The position numbers and the translations under genes were made by a program. The notes below the pieces were generated by a model. That model ran no database searches. It was given only the letters and a program-made list of their open reading frames with translations, and had not been told where the DNA came from. From assembly GCA_003021085.1 (NCBI GenBank), contig PXRE01000032.1:1-40451 (forward strand): DNA of 40,451 bases, written 5' to 3'. This DNA is from Halobacteriales archaeon QS_1_68_20 (GTDB lineage Archaea > Halobacteriota > Halobacteria > Halobacteriales > PXRE01). Of this stretch, positions 7,529-14,532 are shown in pieces (the stretch's first letter is position 1; each line of letters starts with the position of its first letter).

Positions 7529-8074
7529 ATGCAGGACGAGCCGGAGGTCGCAGTGTTGCGGCTCGGCCACCGCCCCGGCCGCGACGACCGTATGACGACC
7601 CACGTCGGCCTCACTGCGCGGGCGCTCGGGGCCGACCGGGTGCTGCTCGCGGGCGAGGCCAGCCAGACCCGGGAAACCGTCGCGGACATCACCGACCGGT
7701 TCGGCGGACCGTTCGAGGCCGAACTCGTCGAGGGCGGCGAGCGGGTCGTCCGCGACTGGGACGGCACGGTCGTCCACCTGACGATGTACGGCCTCCCCGT
7801 CCAGGAAGTCGAAGACGAGGTCCGCGCGGCCCACGCGGACGAACCCCTGCTCGTCGTTGTCGGGGCCGAGAAGGTGCCGTTCGACGTGTACGAGGCCGCC
7901 GACTACAACGTCGGGGTGACCAACCAGCCTCACTCGGAAGTGGCTGCGCTGGCGGTGTTCCTCGACAAGTTGTTCGAGGGACGGGAACTGCGACGGGAGT
8001 GGGTCGACCCAGAACGGGAGGTCGTGCCGAAGGAGACGGGAAAACGGGTCGAACCGGCCGACGAGGGGGACTGA
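7529..8074 (+). CDS. trm56: tRNA (cytidine(56)-2'-O)-methyltransferase aTrm56
   Basis: A 181-residue SPOUT-class methyltransferase that 2'-O-methylates C56 in the T-loop of archaeal tRNAs using S-adenosylmethionine. The N-terminal block VAVLRLGHRPGRDDRMTTHV is characteristic of aTrm56. The C-terminal knot region has LLVVVGAEKVPFDVYEAADY and NVGVTNQPHSEVAALAVFLD, which forms the deep trefoil knot and cofactor pocket. Length is usual for the family. The start at 7529 gives MQDEPEVAVLRLGH, consistent with relatives; the longer frame upstream is antisense to the Lrp gene. A C/D RNA can replace this enzyme in some archaea, but here the protein gene is intact. Confidence 0.93.
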   Translation: MQDEPEVAVLRLGHRPGRDDRMTTHVGLTARALGADRVLLAGEASQTRETVADITDRFGGPFEAELVEGGERVVRDWDGTVVHLTMYGLPVQEVEDEVRAAHADEPLLVVVGAEKVPFDVYEAADYNVGVTNQPHSEVAALAVFLDKLFEGRELRREWVDPEREVVPKETGKRVEPADEGD

Positions 8075-8110
8075 CGCCGAGCCGAACTCGTTGGTCGTCG
8101 GGCGGAGTGG

Positions 8111-8413
8111 TCAGTCGTAGATGTCGTCTGCGTCCTCCAGCGGGAGGTCGAAGTCCCGCTCGGACTCCGAGATCGTCTCGACGTCGGCGTCCAGGTCCAG
8201 CACCTCGTCGCACTCCGGGCACGGGACGGCCACCGTGACGTAGAGCTGTCCGTCCGTCTGGTTCTACTGTTCTCCCTCTTCCTCTCCCTCTCCCTCTTCG
8301 GCCACCGTGACGTAGAGCTGTCCGTCCGTCTGGTAGATGTCGGTCACGATGGCGTCGGAGGGGTAGAGGTACTCCGCGTCGACGTCATGTTCGTGGGCGT
8401 TGGCGGCGGTCAT
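8111..8413 (-). pseudogene. Small CxxC protein interrupted by a repeat-insert-repeat
   Basis: From the ATG at 8413 the minus strand encodes MTAANAHEHDVDAEYLYPSD then AIVTDIYQTDGQLYVTVA, an acidic EEGEGEEEGEQ stretch and a TAG at 8264-8266 (49 residues). The frame continues past the stop with NQTDGQLYVTVA again, then VPCPECDEVLDLDADVET and an acidic tail ending at the TGA at 8111-8113. Deleting 72 bp (one repeat and its insert) restores an uninterrupted 76-residue protein with one C-P-E-C, a likely half zinc knuckle. I do not recognise the family. The 49-residue peptide may still be made. The promoter region up to 8519 is shared with the divergent tfe. Confidence 0.75.
8227..8334. repeat. 36-bp direct repeat pair flanking a 36-bp insert
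   Basis: Exact copies at 8227-8262 and 8299-8334 flank 8263-8298. The bases just outside differ on both sides, so the repeat is exactly 36 bp. The insert is pyrimidine-rich on the plus strand (TCTCCCTCTTCCTCTCCCTC is part of it) and supplies an in-frame TAG to the host gene. Its 36/36/36 layout is nearly the same as the 37/37/37/33/37 array 1.6 kb upstream, although the sequences are unrelated. Confidence 0.93.
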
Positions 8414-8487
8414 GGTCGTTCGGAAGGTGGTGCGCGCCGAGTTTCAAACGTTCGGTCGTCGGGGACCCAGTCGACAACGAACGGTAA

Positions 8488-8494
8488 CTTTAAA
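8488..8494 (+). promoter_or_regulatory. TATA box of the tfe operon
   Basis: CTTTAAA is centred 29 nt before the tfe ATG at 8520 and implies a leaderless or nearly leaderless mRNA for the operon. Confidence 0.65.
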
Positions 8495-8519
8495 CGCGTC
8501 ACGGCCGCCCATTGGGATA

Positions 8520-9059
8520 ATGGCTTTTGAGGACCTGCTCGAGGACCCGGTGATACAGAAGTACCTCCACGAGCTGGTCGGCCCCAAAGGGATGCCGGTC
8601 GCGGCGGCACCCCCGGACGGGGAGGTGACCGACGAGGAACTCGCCGAGGAACTCGACCTCGAACTCAACGACGTGCGGCGCGCGCTGTTCATCCTCTACG
8701 AGAACGACCTCGCCAGTTACCGCCGACTCCGCGACGAGGACTCCGGGTGGCTGACCTACCTCTGGACGTTCCAGTACGACAACATCCCGGAGAACCTCGA
8801 GGAGGAGATGTACCGTCTCCACGACTCGCTGGTCGAGCGCCGCGAGTACGAGGCGACCCACGAGTTCTACCTCTGTGAGGTCGACTCCATCCGGTTCGAG
8901 TTCGGCGAGGCCATGGAGTTCGGCTTCGAGTGTCCGGAGTGTGGCTCCGCGCTGGAGTCGCTGGACAACGACCGTCTGGTCGACGCCATGGACCGCCGCA
9001 TCGGGGAGTTGCGCGACGAACTGAACATCGAACCCGAAGAAGTCGACGTCGAAGTATAA
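8520..9059 (+). CDS. tfe: Transcription factor E
   Basis: A 179-residue TFE-alpha, the archaeal counterpart of the eukaryotic TFIIE alpha N-terminus, which helps RNA polymerase melt promoters. The N-terminal winged helix spans about 1-90 (LAEELDLELNDVRRALFILY, then GWLTYLWTFQYDNIPENLEE). The C-terminal zinc-ribbon region has HEFYLCEVDSIRFEFGEAM and FGFECPECGSALE. Three cysteines are present (C119, C138, C141); the fourth position of the classic CxxC pair is Asp in CEVD, so zinc binding may be altered. The gene heads an operon: its TAA overlaps the next ATG in TAATG. The start is fixed by the upstream TATA box. Confidence 0.95.
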   Translation: MAFEDLLEDPVIQKYLHELVGPKGMPVAAAPPDGEVTDEELAEELDLELNDVRRALFILYENDLASYRRLRDEDSGWLTYLWTFQYDNIPENLEEEMYRLHDSLVERREYEATHEFYLCEVDSIRFEFGEAMEFGFECPECGSALESLDNDRLVDAMDRRIGELRDELNIEPEEVDVEV

Positions 9060-9724
9060 TGGTCGTCCTGGCGACGAAGGTCTACGTGGAAGGCGACGCC
9101 TGCCAGCGAGCGCTCGACGGCCTGACCTCGATGGTCGGCAACGCCATCGGGGACCTGGACGTCGAGTACGAGGTGGGCGTCCGCCACGACGGCTTCCCCA
9201 GCGTCACGGTCGACGGTCCCGACGCCGTCGTCGCCCGGAACGTCCTCCGGGAGGAGTGGGGCGAGATCACGCCGGAGTTCGAGGCCGGCGAGACCTACGT
9301 CGGCACCCTCGAATCGTGGGACGACGAGGGGTTCGTTCTCGACGCCGGGGAGTCGATCCGGGTGCCCGCGGGCGAACTGGGCCTGGGACAGGGGACGCCA
9401 CCCCAGATCCGCGAGCGGTTCGGCCTCGTCCAGCACCTCCCGCTACGGTTCGAGTACGGCGACCCCCCGCGACTCGCCGACGCGGAGCGCGACCGCCTGT
9501 ACGAGTGGACCCGCGGCACCGGACGGGTGAACGTCAACAGCGCGACCCGCGCGGAGGTCCGGGCGACGGTCAATCGCGCGGGCCACTCCCGGGACATCGT
9601 CACCGTCGAGCGACTGGGGTTGCTGGAGCAGAGCGTCGTCTGCGAGGAAGGAACCGACCCGCCGGGGCTGCTGGCAGCTATCGGGTCGTACCTCCCGGCG
9701 GAACTGCTCGCTGTCATCCCATGA
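9059..9724 (+). CDS. DUF2110 family protein, tfe-linked
   Basis: A 221-residue protein of the archaeal DUF2110 family, commonly found next to tfe. Its function is unknown. Visible features are an N-terminal alpha/beta region (VYVEGDACQRALDGLTSMVG), a beta-rich centre resembling an OB or S1-like barrel (GETYVGTLESWDDEGFVLDA, then IRVPAGELGLGQGTP), and a C-terminal part (TGRVNVNSATRAEVRATVNR, RDIVTVERLGLLEQSVVCEE). The start codon overlaps the tfe stop, and the stop overlaps the next gene by 4 nt (ATGA), so translation is probably coupled. Linkage with tfe suggests a role near transcription or RNA, which is inference. Confidence 0.85.
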   Translation: MVVLATKVYVEGDACQRALDGLTSMVGNAIGDLDVEYEVGVRHDGFPSVTVDGPDAVVARNVLREEWGEITPEFEAGETYVGTLESWDDEGFVLDAGESIRVPAGELGLGQGTPPQIRERFGLVQHLPLRFEYGDPPRLADAERDRLYEWTRGTGRVNVNSATRAEVRATVNRAGHSRDIVTVERLGLLEQSVVCEEGTDPPGLLAAIGSYLPAELLAVIP

Positions 9725-10476
9725 ACAGGAGACGACTGGCGCTGGTGGGCGTCGTACTGGTGGTCGTCACCTCGGGGTGTCTCGGCGCGTTCGGCGGCGT
9801 CTCCCAGGAGAGGCTCTGTGAGGAGGCCGACTACGACTGGAACAAGACGGCGAACGCCACCTACAGGGTCTCCGACGACAACACCTACCAGGCGGTCTAC
9901 GAGGTGAACAACACCTCCTCGATGGAGCTACACACCCGGGACGGACTCGGCAACGACGACCCCCTGGAGATCTCGTCGGTGAAGTTCCGCGCCGAGGACG
10001 GCACCGTCTACGACTGTGAGGACATCGACGTGGAGACGACCCGTCACGAGACCATCGTCGAGTTCCCGGAGGAGAACGGCCAGTTCGCCTACACCGCCGA
10101 GTCGCCGCCCAAGCGGTTCGGCACCCAGCGGTTCGTCGACGGCTCCCACGAGGTGATCCTGCCCCCGGACCGCGAAATCTCCAACCCCATCTTCGGGAGC
10201 GTCCAGCCCTCCGGGTACGACGTTTCGCGGCCCGGCGACCAGGTGCACATCAGGTGGGACGACGCCGACGGCCGCCGAATCTCGGTCCAGTACTACCTGA
10301 AGCGCGACATCCCGCTGTTCTTCGGCATCGTCACCGTCGCCGGCATCGCGGCGCTGGCCGGCATCGCCTACTACTACCGCCTCGTGCGCGGCCTGGAGCG
10401 CCGGAGGGAGGAGGCCGGCCTCGACGTGGACGTCGACGACGACGACCGCCGCGACCCGCCGCCCGGGATGGGGTAG
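9721..10476 (+). CDS. Haloarchaeal lipoprotein with C-terminal membrane helix (DUF5803-like)
   Basis: A 251-residue membrane-attached protein. The N-terminus is a lipoprotein signal, MNRRRLALVGVVLVVVTSGC, with C20 as the lipidation site. The outside part is about 180 residues and beta-rich with several Asn-x-Thr/Ser sites (KTANATY, VNNTSS) that could be N-glycosylated. C83-type cysteines occur in LCEEADYDW and VYDCEDIDVE. A hydrophobic helix near 200-222 (IPLFFGIVTVAGIAALAGIA) is followed by a basic, then acidic, cytoplasmic tail. I believe it belongs to DUF5803, whose function is unknown. It is the third gene of the tfe operon, overlapping the second by 4 nt, although nothing suggests it acts in transcription. 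Confidence 0.8.
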   Translation: MNRRRLALVGVVLVVVTSGCLGAFGGVSQERLCEEADYDWNKTANATYRVSDDNTYQAVYEVNNTSSMELHTRDGLGNDDPLEISSVKFRAEDGTVYDCEDIDVETTRHETIVEFPEENGQFAYTAESPPKRFGTQRFVDGSHEVILPPDREISNPIFGSVQPSGYDVSRPGDQVHIRWDDADGRRISVQYYLKRDIPLFFGIVTVAGIAALAGIAYYYRLVRGLERRREEAGLDVDVDDDDRRDPPPGMG

Positions 10477-10485
10477 AGCCGCGAG

Positions 10486-10491
10486 TTTAAA
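10486..10491 (+). promoter_or_regulatory. TATA box of the CinA-like gene
   Basis: TTTAAA is centred 27 nt before the ATG at 10516. This favours that ATG over the GTG two codons upstream at 10510. Confidence 0.65.
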
Positions 10492-10515
10492 CCGTCCGCC
10501 CCCGAACGCGTGGCC

Positions 10516-11205
10516 ATGGAAGTCGCCGTGGTCACCGTCGGTGACGAAATTCTGGCCGGCGACACGGTAAACACCAACGCCGCCTGGCTCGGTGCCCGGT
10601 TGACCGAGCGCGGCGTCGACGTGGAACGGGTCACCGTCGTCCCCGACAGGGTCGCCGACGTCGCCCGCGTCGTCAACGAGTACCACGCCGAGTACGACGC
10701 CGTGATCGTCACCGGCGGCCTCGGGCCGACCCACGACGACGTGACGATGGAAGGGGTCGCCGCGGCGTTCGGCCGCGACCTGGCCGAGAACGACGCGGTC
10801 CACCGGCACCTCACGGGGGAAGGCGGCTACGCGGCGTCGGACCTCGCGGACGGTACCACCGAGATTCCCGAGGGGGCCCGGCCGCTCCACAACGAGGCCG
10901 GCGTCGCCCCCGGGTGCGTCGTCGGGACGGTGTACGTACTGCCGGGGGTTCCCGACGAGATGAAGTCGATGTTCGGGGCGGTCGCCGACGAGTTCGTGGG
11001 CGACCCGGACCACGTGGTCGTGGTCGAAGCCGACGAACCGGAGAGCGCCCTGCTGGACCGCATCGAGGGCGTCCGCGAGCGGTTCGACGTGACCGTCGGG
11101 AGCTATCCCGGCGAGACTGTCAGCCTGAAGCTCGCCGGCACGGACGCCGGGGAAGTCGAGGCGGCCGCCGACTGGTTGCGCGAGCGGGTCGACGCCCCCG
11201 GGTGA
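10516..11205 (+). CDS. CinA-type molybdopterin-binding domain protein
   Basis: A 229-residue protein with the MoCF-biosynthesis fold found in MoaB, MogA and the N-terminal half of CinA. The conserved parts are VAVVTVGDEILAGDTVNTNA (the start, typical of CinA), DAVIVTGGLGPTHDDVTMEG and a VLPGVPDEMKSMF block. The C-terminal nicotinamide-nucleotide amidase domain of full-length CinA is absent, as is usual for archaeal stand-alone members. The substrate is uncertain; relatives hydrolyse ADP-ribose-type nucleotides or adenylate molybdopterin. The ATP-NAD-kinase-like gene 0.2 kb downstream makes a nicotinamide nucleotide link attractive, but that is inference. The start is set by the TATA box. Confidence 0.88.
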   Translation: MEVAVVTVGDEILAGDTVNTNAAWLGARLTERGVDVERVTVVPDRVADVARVVNEYHAEYDAVIVTGGLGPTHDDVTMEGVAAAFGRDLAENDAVHRHLTGEGGYAASDLADGTTEIPEGARPLHNEAGVAPGCVVGTVYVLPGVPDEMKSMFGAVADEFVGDPDHVVVVEADEPESALLDRIEGVRERFDVTVGSYPGETVSLKLAGTDAGEVEAAADWLRERVDAPG

Positions 11206-11207
11206 GC

Positions 11208-11327
11208 TTACTCGAACAGGTAGTACAGCCAGGCGGCGGTGATCAGGAGGCTGGTGACCAGCACGACGGTCCCGGTGGTGTCGGCCGGGACCGACTCCGC
11301 GAGCGGGATTGCGGCGACGTCGTTCAT
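11208..11327 (-). CDS. Small single-helix membrane protein (39 aa)
   Basis: On the minus strand a short ORF encodes MNDVAAIPLAESVPADTTGT, then a hydrophobic helix (VVLVTSLLITAAWLYYLF) and a terminal Glu. It begins at an ATG with a TATA-like box (CTTAAC on the plus strand, 11352-11357) 27 nt upstream, so it has a plausible leaderless promoter. Codon use follows the haloarchaeal G/C third-position pattern. It ends 2 nt after the convergent CinA-like gene. The function is unknown; one-helix proteins of this size often act as small subunits or regulators in the membrane. Confidence 0.7.
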   Translation of the reverse strand: MNDVAAIPLAESVPADTTGTVVLVTSLLITAAWLYYLFE

Positions 11328-11423
11328 GTGCGGCCCATCGCCGTCGGCCACCTTAACGGTTGATACCTCGGGTTGCCGGGCGCGTCCGGTTCGCTTTTCG
11401 GTGACGGCCGACTACGACCGCCC

Positions 11424-12527
11424 ATGCGACGCATCGGGGGCGTGGTCAACCCAATCGCGGGCATGGGTGGCCGCGTCGGACTGAAGGGGACCGACGGGAA
11501 GGTCGAGGAGGCCCGGGAACTCGGTGCCGACCAGCGCGCCTCCGAGCGCGCCGTCGAGGCGCTGGCGCGGTTGCACGAACTGGCGCCGGAGACGGACCTG
11601 CTGACCTACGGCGGCGAGATGGGCGAGCAGGCCGCCCGCGAGGCCGGGTTCGATCCCGAGGTCGTCGGCCACTCCGAGAATCCCGAGCGGACCCGCGCCG
11701 CCGACACGCGCGCGGCTGTCCGGGCGTTCGCCGAGGCGGGGGTCGACCTCGTCCTGTTCGTCGGCGGGGACGGCACCGCGGTCGACGTGACCGAGACCCT
11801 GGAGGAACTGGACGCCGACGTGCCGATGCTGGGCGTGCCCGCGGGCGTGAAGGTTTACTCGTCGGTGTTCGCGGTCACGCCCCGGGAGGCCGGCCGGGTC
11901 GCCGCGGAGTTCGAGTGGACCGAGAGACGGGAGGTCAACGACATCGACGAGCGGGCCTACCGCGAGGAGGGGGAGGTCCGGACCGAACTGAAGGGCATCG
12001 CCCGCGTGCCGGTCGCGGAGGCGCTCCAGTCCAGCAAGCAACTGTCCGGCGGGAGCGTCGAGACGCTGGCCGCCGGGGTCGCCGCCGACGTGGAACCCGG
12101 GACGACCTACGTGTTCGGCCCGGGCAGCACCGTCGGCACCATCGAGCGGGAACTCGGCTTCGAGGGGTCGCCGCTGGGCGTCGACGTCTGGCGGGCAGTT
12201 CCCGCCGATACGGAAACTGGCTGGCGCGGCGAACTGCTCGTCGCCGACGCCCGCGAGTCCGAGATTCTCGACCACCTGGGCGAGCGCAACGTCGTGGTCG
12301 TCTCGCCCATCGGCGGCCAGGGGTTCGTCTTCGGCCGGGGCAACCACCAGATATCGCCCGCGGTGATCCGACGGTCGGATGTCGAAGTCGTCGCCTCCAA
12401 GGAGAAACTGGACGACGTCGGCGTGCTGCGGGTGGACACCGACGACGAGGCGGTCGAGGAGGACCTCCGCGGGTGGACGAAGGTGCGCGTCGGCCGGTTC
12501 GAGCGCCGGATGATGAAGGTGGTTTGA
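11424..12527 (+). CDS. ATP-NAD kinase family protein
   Basis: A 367-residue protein of the NAD kinase/diacylglycerol kinase superfamily, in the subgroup (COG3199-like) that is longer than typical PpnK. The N-terminus has IGGVVNPIAGMGGRVGLKGT and the nucleotide-binding signature is LVLFVGGDGTAVDVTETL at about residues 109-126, where GGDGT binds ATP. GVPAGVKVYSSVFAVTPREA and TYVFGPGSTVGTIEREL are other family blocks. The likely reaction is phosphorylation of NAD or a related small molecule, but this subgroup has not been assigned one substrate with certainty. The ATG at 11424 gives the standard family start. It is tail-to-tail with the phosphorylase gene, 8 bp apart. Confidence 0.85.
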   Translation: MRRIGGVVNPIAGMGGRVGLKGTDGKVEEARELGADQRASERAVEALARLHELAPETDLLTYGGEMGEQAAREAGFDPEVVGHSENPERTRAADTRAAVRAFAEAGVDLVLFVGGDGTAVDVTETLEELDADVPMLGVPAGVKVYSSVFAVTPREAGRVAAEFEWTERREVNDIDERAYREEGEVRTELKGIARVPVAEALQSSKQLSGGSVETLAAGVAADVEPGTTYVFGPGSTVGTIERELGFEGSPLGVDVWRAVPADTETGWRGELLVADARESEILDHLGERNVVVVSPIGGQGFVFGRGNHQISPAVIRRSDVEVVASKEKLDDVGVLRVDTDDEAVEEDLRGWTKVRVGRFERRMMKVV

Positions 12528-12535
12528 TCGGCTGA

Positions 12536-13288
12536 TTACGTCACGTACTCCCGGAGTGCGTCCAGGGTCGGCGTCAGGAACGTCTCCGGGGGCGTCTTCT
12601 CCCCGACGCGAGGGTTCCACCCGTCCACGGTGAGGTAATCCCCGGCGCTGTGGACCGCGGCAGCGTCCACGTCCCGGAACGCCGCGACTGCGAGCATCGC
12701 GGCCGCCTCCATGTCGACGCCCAGCACGCCGTCGTCGGCGTACGCCTCGACCTCGGCGGCCGTCTCCCGGTAGAACGCGCTCGTCGTCCACGTCCGGCCA
12801 CGGTGGGTGGTGACGCCCGCCGCCGCGAGCGAGGAATCCAGGGCATCGACCAGGTCGGCCGACGCGGTCGCTCGCTGGTCGGCCGGCAAGTAGTGGTTGG
12901 ACGCCCCCTCGTCACGGATGGCGGACGTCGCCAGGATGGCGTCGTCCGGCGTGATCTCTCGCTGGAGCACGCCACAGCCTCCGAGGATGCAGACGGCCTC
13001 CGCACCGCAGGCGACGAGGTCCTCGGTGATCGTGGCGGATATCGGTGCCCCGAACCCGAAGTCGCCGACGAATCCGACGGCGTCGTCGAGCCAGTACAGG
13101 TCCGACCGGTGGCAGATGTCGGTCCTGTCCGTCGCTCGCTCGGCGACCGCCTCGGTGAGACCGTGCTGGTAGCCGAGGACGACCGCCGGCGGCACGTCCG
13201 GGAGGTGACCTAACTGGGGTTTCAGGCGCTCGGCTGGCGTCGTGAGCGCCCCCGAATCGAACTTGTCCGGACAGTTCGGGATGGGCAT
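12536..13288 (-). CDS. Nucleoside phosphorylase (uridine phosphorylase-like)
   Basis: A 250-residue enzyme of the PNP/UDP family, which splits nucleosides with phosphate to give ribose 1-phosphate and free base. Family blocks are FGFGAPISATITEDLVACGA, RDEGASNHYLPADQRA and GVLGVDMEAAAMLAVAAFRD. In the last one the Met-Glu binds the ribose hydroxyls and decides whether uridine or purine nucleosides fit. The phosphate-binding Gly-Asp-Arg near the N-terminus seen in bacterial enzymes is not evident, so substrate range is uncertain. The start at 13288 (MPIPNCPDK) has an AT-rich box, ATAACG at 13313-13318, about 27 nt upstream. The longer upstream frame is not supported. Confidence 0.85.
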   Translation of the reverse strand: MPIPNCPDKFDSGALTTPAERLKPQLGHLPDVPPAVVLGYQHGLTEAVAERATDRTDICHRSDLYWLDDAVGFVGDFGFGAPISATITEDLVACGAEAVCILGGCGVLQREITPDDAILATSAIRDEGASNHYLPADQRATASADLVDALDSSLAAAGVTTHRGRTWTTSAFYRETAAEVEAYADDGVLGVDMEAAAMLAVAAFRDVDAAAVHSAGDYLTVDGWNPRVGEKTPPETFLTPTLDALREYVT

Positions 13289-13419
13289 AGAACCGATTCC
13301 GGCAAGACCGGGATAACGATGCCGGTGGTTCGAGAACCGTTCACGAACCTCCGCCTCCCGGCAACTTGCGGGGTCGACCTGGACGGTGCCCCTCCGGGCG
13401 AAGTTCGAGGTCCCGATCC

Positions 13420-13451
13420 ATATATGAATATATGCACATATATTCATATAT
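13420..13451. promoter_or_regulatory. Perfect 32-bp AT-rich palindrome between divergent genes
   Basis: Two 15-bp arms (ATATATGAATATATG and its complement) are separated by CA. The site lies in an otherwise GC-rich 205-bp region between the phosphorylase start (13288) and the start of the next gene (13494), just upstream of the latter's TATA-like CTTAAC. A dimeric or tetrameric regulator site is the simplest reading; the partner is unknown. Confidence 0.6.
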
Positions 13452-13463
13452 CCTGCACGAACG

Positions 13464-13469
13464 CTTAAC
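13464..13469 (+). promoter_or_regulatory. TATA-like box for the gene at 13494
   Basis: CTTAAC is centred about 27 nt before the ATG at 13494 and is preceded by the 32-bp palindrome. Confidence 0.5.
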
Positions 13470-13493
13470 CTGCAACCCCACGTAGGCGGGCGC

Positions 13494-13949
13494 ATGGGCC
13501 TGGACGTGGAACCGCCGTCGCCGCCGGAACTCGGCGGCGTGGACGTCTCGGAGTACGACGACGTGGAGGTCGTGGCCGACACTGACTACCGCCGCGAGGA
13601 ACTGGAGGCGTTCCTCCGGGAGGGTGCCTGGGAGCAGGCGTTCGAGCGATGGGCGGGCGACGCCGAGATGACGGAGACGGAGTACGAGGTGGCCCAGGAC
13701 CTGGACCTGTTCGCGGAGTTCGACTTCTTCTGGGACGACTTCGCCGGCCGGGTCGGCTACCACGCCCCGGGCATCCCCGAGGACTGGAAGGAGCGAGAGT
13801 ACCACCCCGACCTCGATTCCTGGGGTGCTGTCTCCTCCATCAACGCCGGCCTCACGGAGTTCGGGCAGGCCGTCTGCGACGTGCTGGCCGAGGAGTACAT
13901 CGACTGGGAGGCGGACTACGAGGCCCCCGAGGACCTCCCGGACTTCTAA
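13494..13949 (+). CDS. Conserved haloarchaeal-type acidic protein, function unknown
   Basis: A very acidic 151-residue protein that I do not recognise. It is rich in Trp, Tyr and Phe: AWEQAFERWAGDAEMTETEY, then FAEFDFFWDDFAGRVGYHAP, EDWKEREYHPDLDSWGAV and EEYIDWEADYEAP. No signal peptide, membrane helix, cysteine pair or catalytic motif stands out; only one Cys is present. It is probably an all-alpha cytoplasmic protein. The ATG at 13494 has a TATA-like box at the expected distance and a large palindrome upstream, so expression may be regulated. Its stop overlaps the convergent methyltransferase stop by 4 nt. Confidence 0.8.
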   Translation: MGLDVEPPSPPELGGVDVSEYDDVEVVADTDYRREELEAFLREGAWEQAFERWAGDAEMTETEYEVAQDLDLFAEFDFFWDDFAGRVGYHAPGIPEDWKEREYHPDLDSWGAVSSINAGLTEFGQAVCDVLAEEYIDWEADYEAPEDLPDF

Positions 13950-14500
13950 TCCCGCCCAACGAGGACGAACGTCTCCGGGCGGGTCGCAGAGTAGATCTCC
14001 CCGAAGTCCGCTTCGCGGACCTGTTCGCGCGCCCGGGCGAGGTCGAACCGCTCGTCCAGCGGCGGCCCCTCCTCGCCGCTCCCGTTCGCGGTCCAGTCGA
14101 CGACGACGAACCGGCCACCGTCCGCCAGCACTCGCCGGACCTCCGCGAGCGCGTCGGGTGTGGCGAACTCGTGGTAGGTCATGGTGGTGACGGCGGCGTC
14201 CAGTTCGCCGTCGTCGAACGGCATCGCGTCGACGGCCGCCGTGACGGTCGTGACGTTCTCGGGCAGGCCCTTCTCGCGGTAGCGCTCGTGCATCCCTGAC
14301 TGGACGTCGACCGCGTAACAGCGGTCCACGAACGGCGCCACGTCGTCGGTGTAAAACCCCGTCCCGCTCCCCAGATCCGCGACGACGTCGTCGCCGTCCG
14401 GGTCCAGCGCGTCGACCAGTTCCTCGCGCGAGCAGTACCGGTACCGTGAAGGGTCCTCCAGGGCGTCGGCCCGCTCCAGCGGGTAGGTGTGAAACGCCAT
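13946..14500 (-). CDS. Class I SAM-dependent methyltransferase
   Basis: A 184-residue methyltransferase with a Methyltransf_11/25-type Rossmann fold. Motif I is VVADLGSGTGFYTDDVAPFV (about residues 39-58), where GSGTG binds S-adenosylmethionine. Motif II has YAVDVQSGMHERY with the acidic residue that contacts the ribose. MPFDDGELDAAVTTMTYHEF is motif IV, and VRRVLADGGRFVVVDW is the post-motif strand. The substrate is unknown; short relatives act on quinones, small molecules or metals. The ATG at 14500 gives MAFHTYPLERADALEDPSRY, and an upstream extension would run into the next gene. It lies 32 bp after the LLM oxidoreductase and may be co-transcribed with it. Confidence 0.87.
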   Translation of the reverse strand: MAFHTYPLERADALEDPSRYRYCSREELVDALDPDGDDVVADLGSGTGFYTDDVAPFVDRCYAVDVQSGMHERYREKGLPENVTTVTAAVDAMPFDDGELDAAVTTMTYHEFATPDALAEVRRVLADGGRFVVVDWTANGSGEEGPPLDERFDLARAREQVREADFGEIYSATRPETFVLVGRD

Positions 14501-14532
14501 CCCCGGAAACTGGGCGGGCCAGCGACAAAGAA

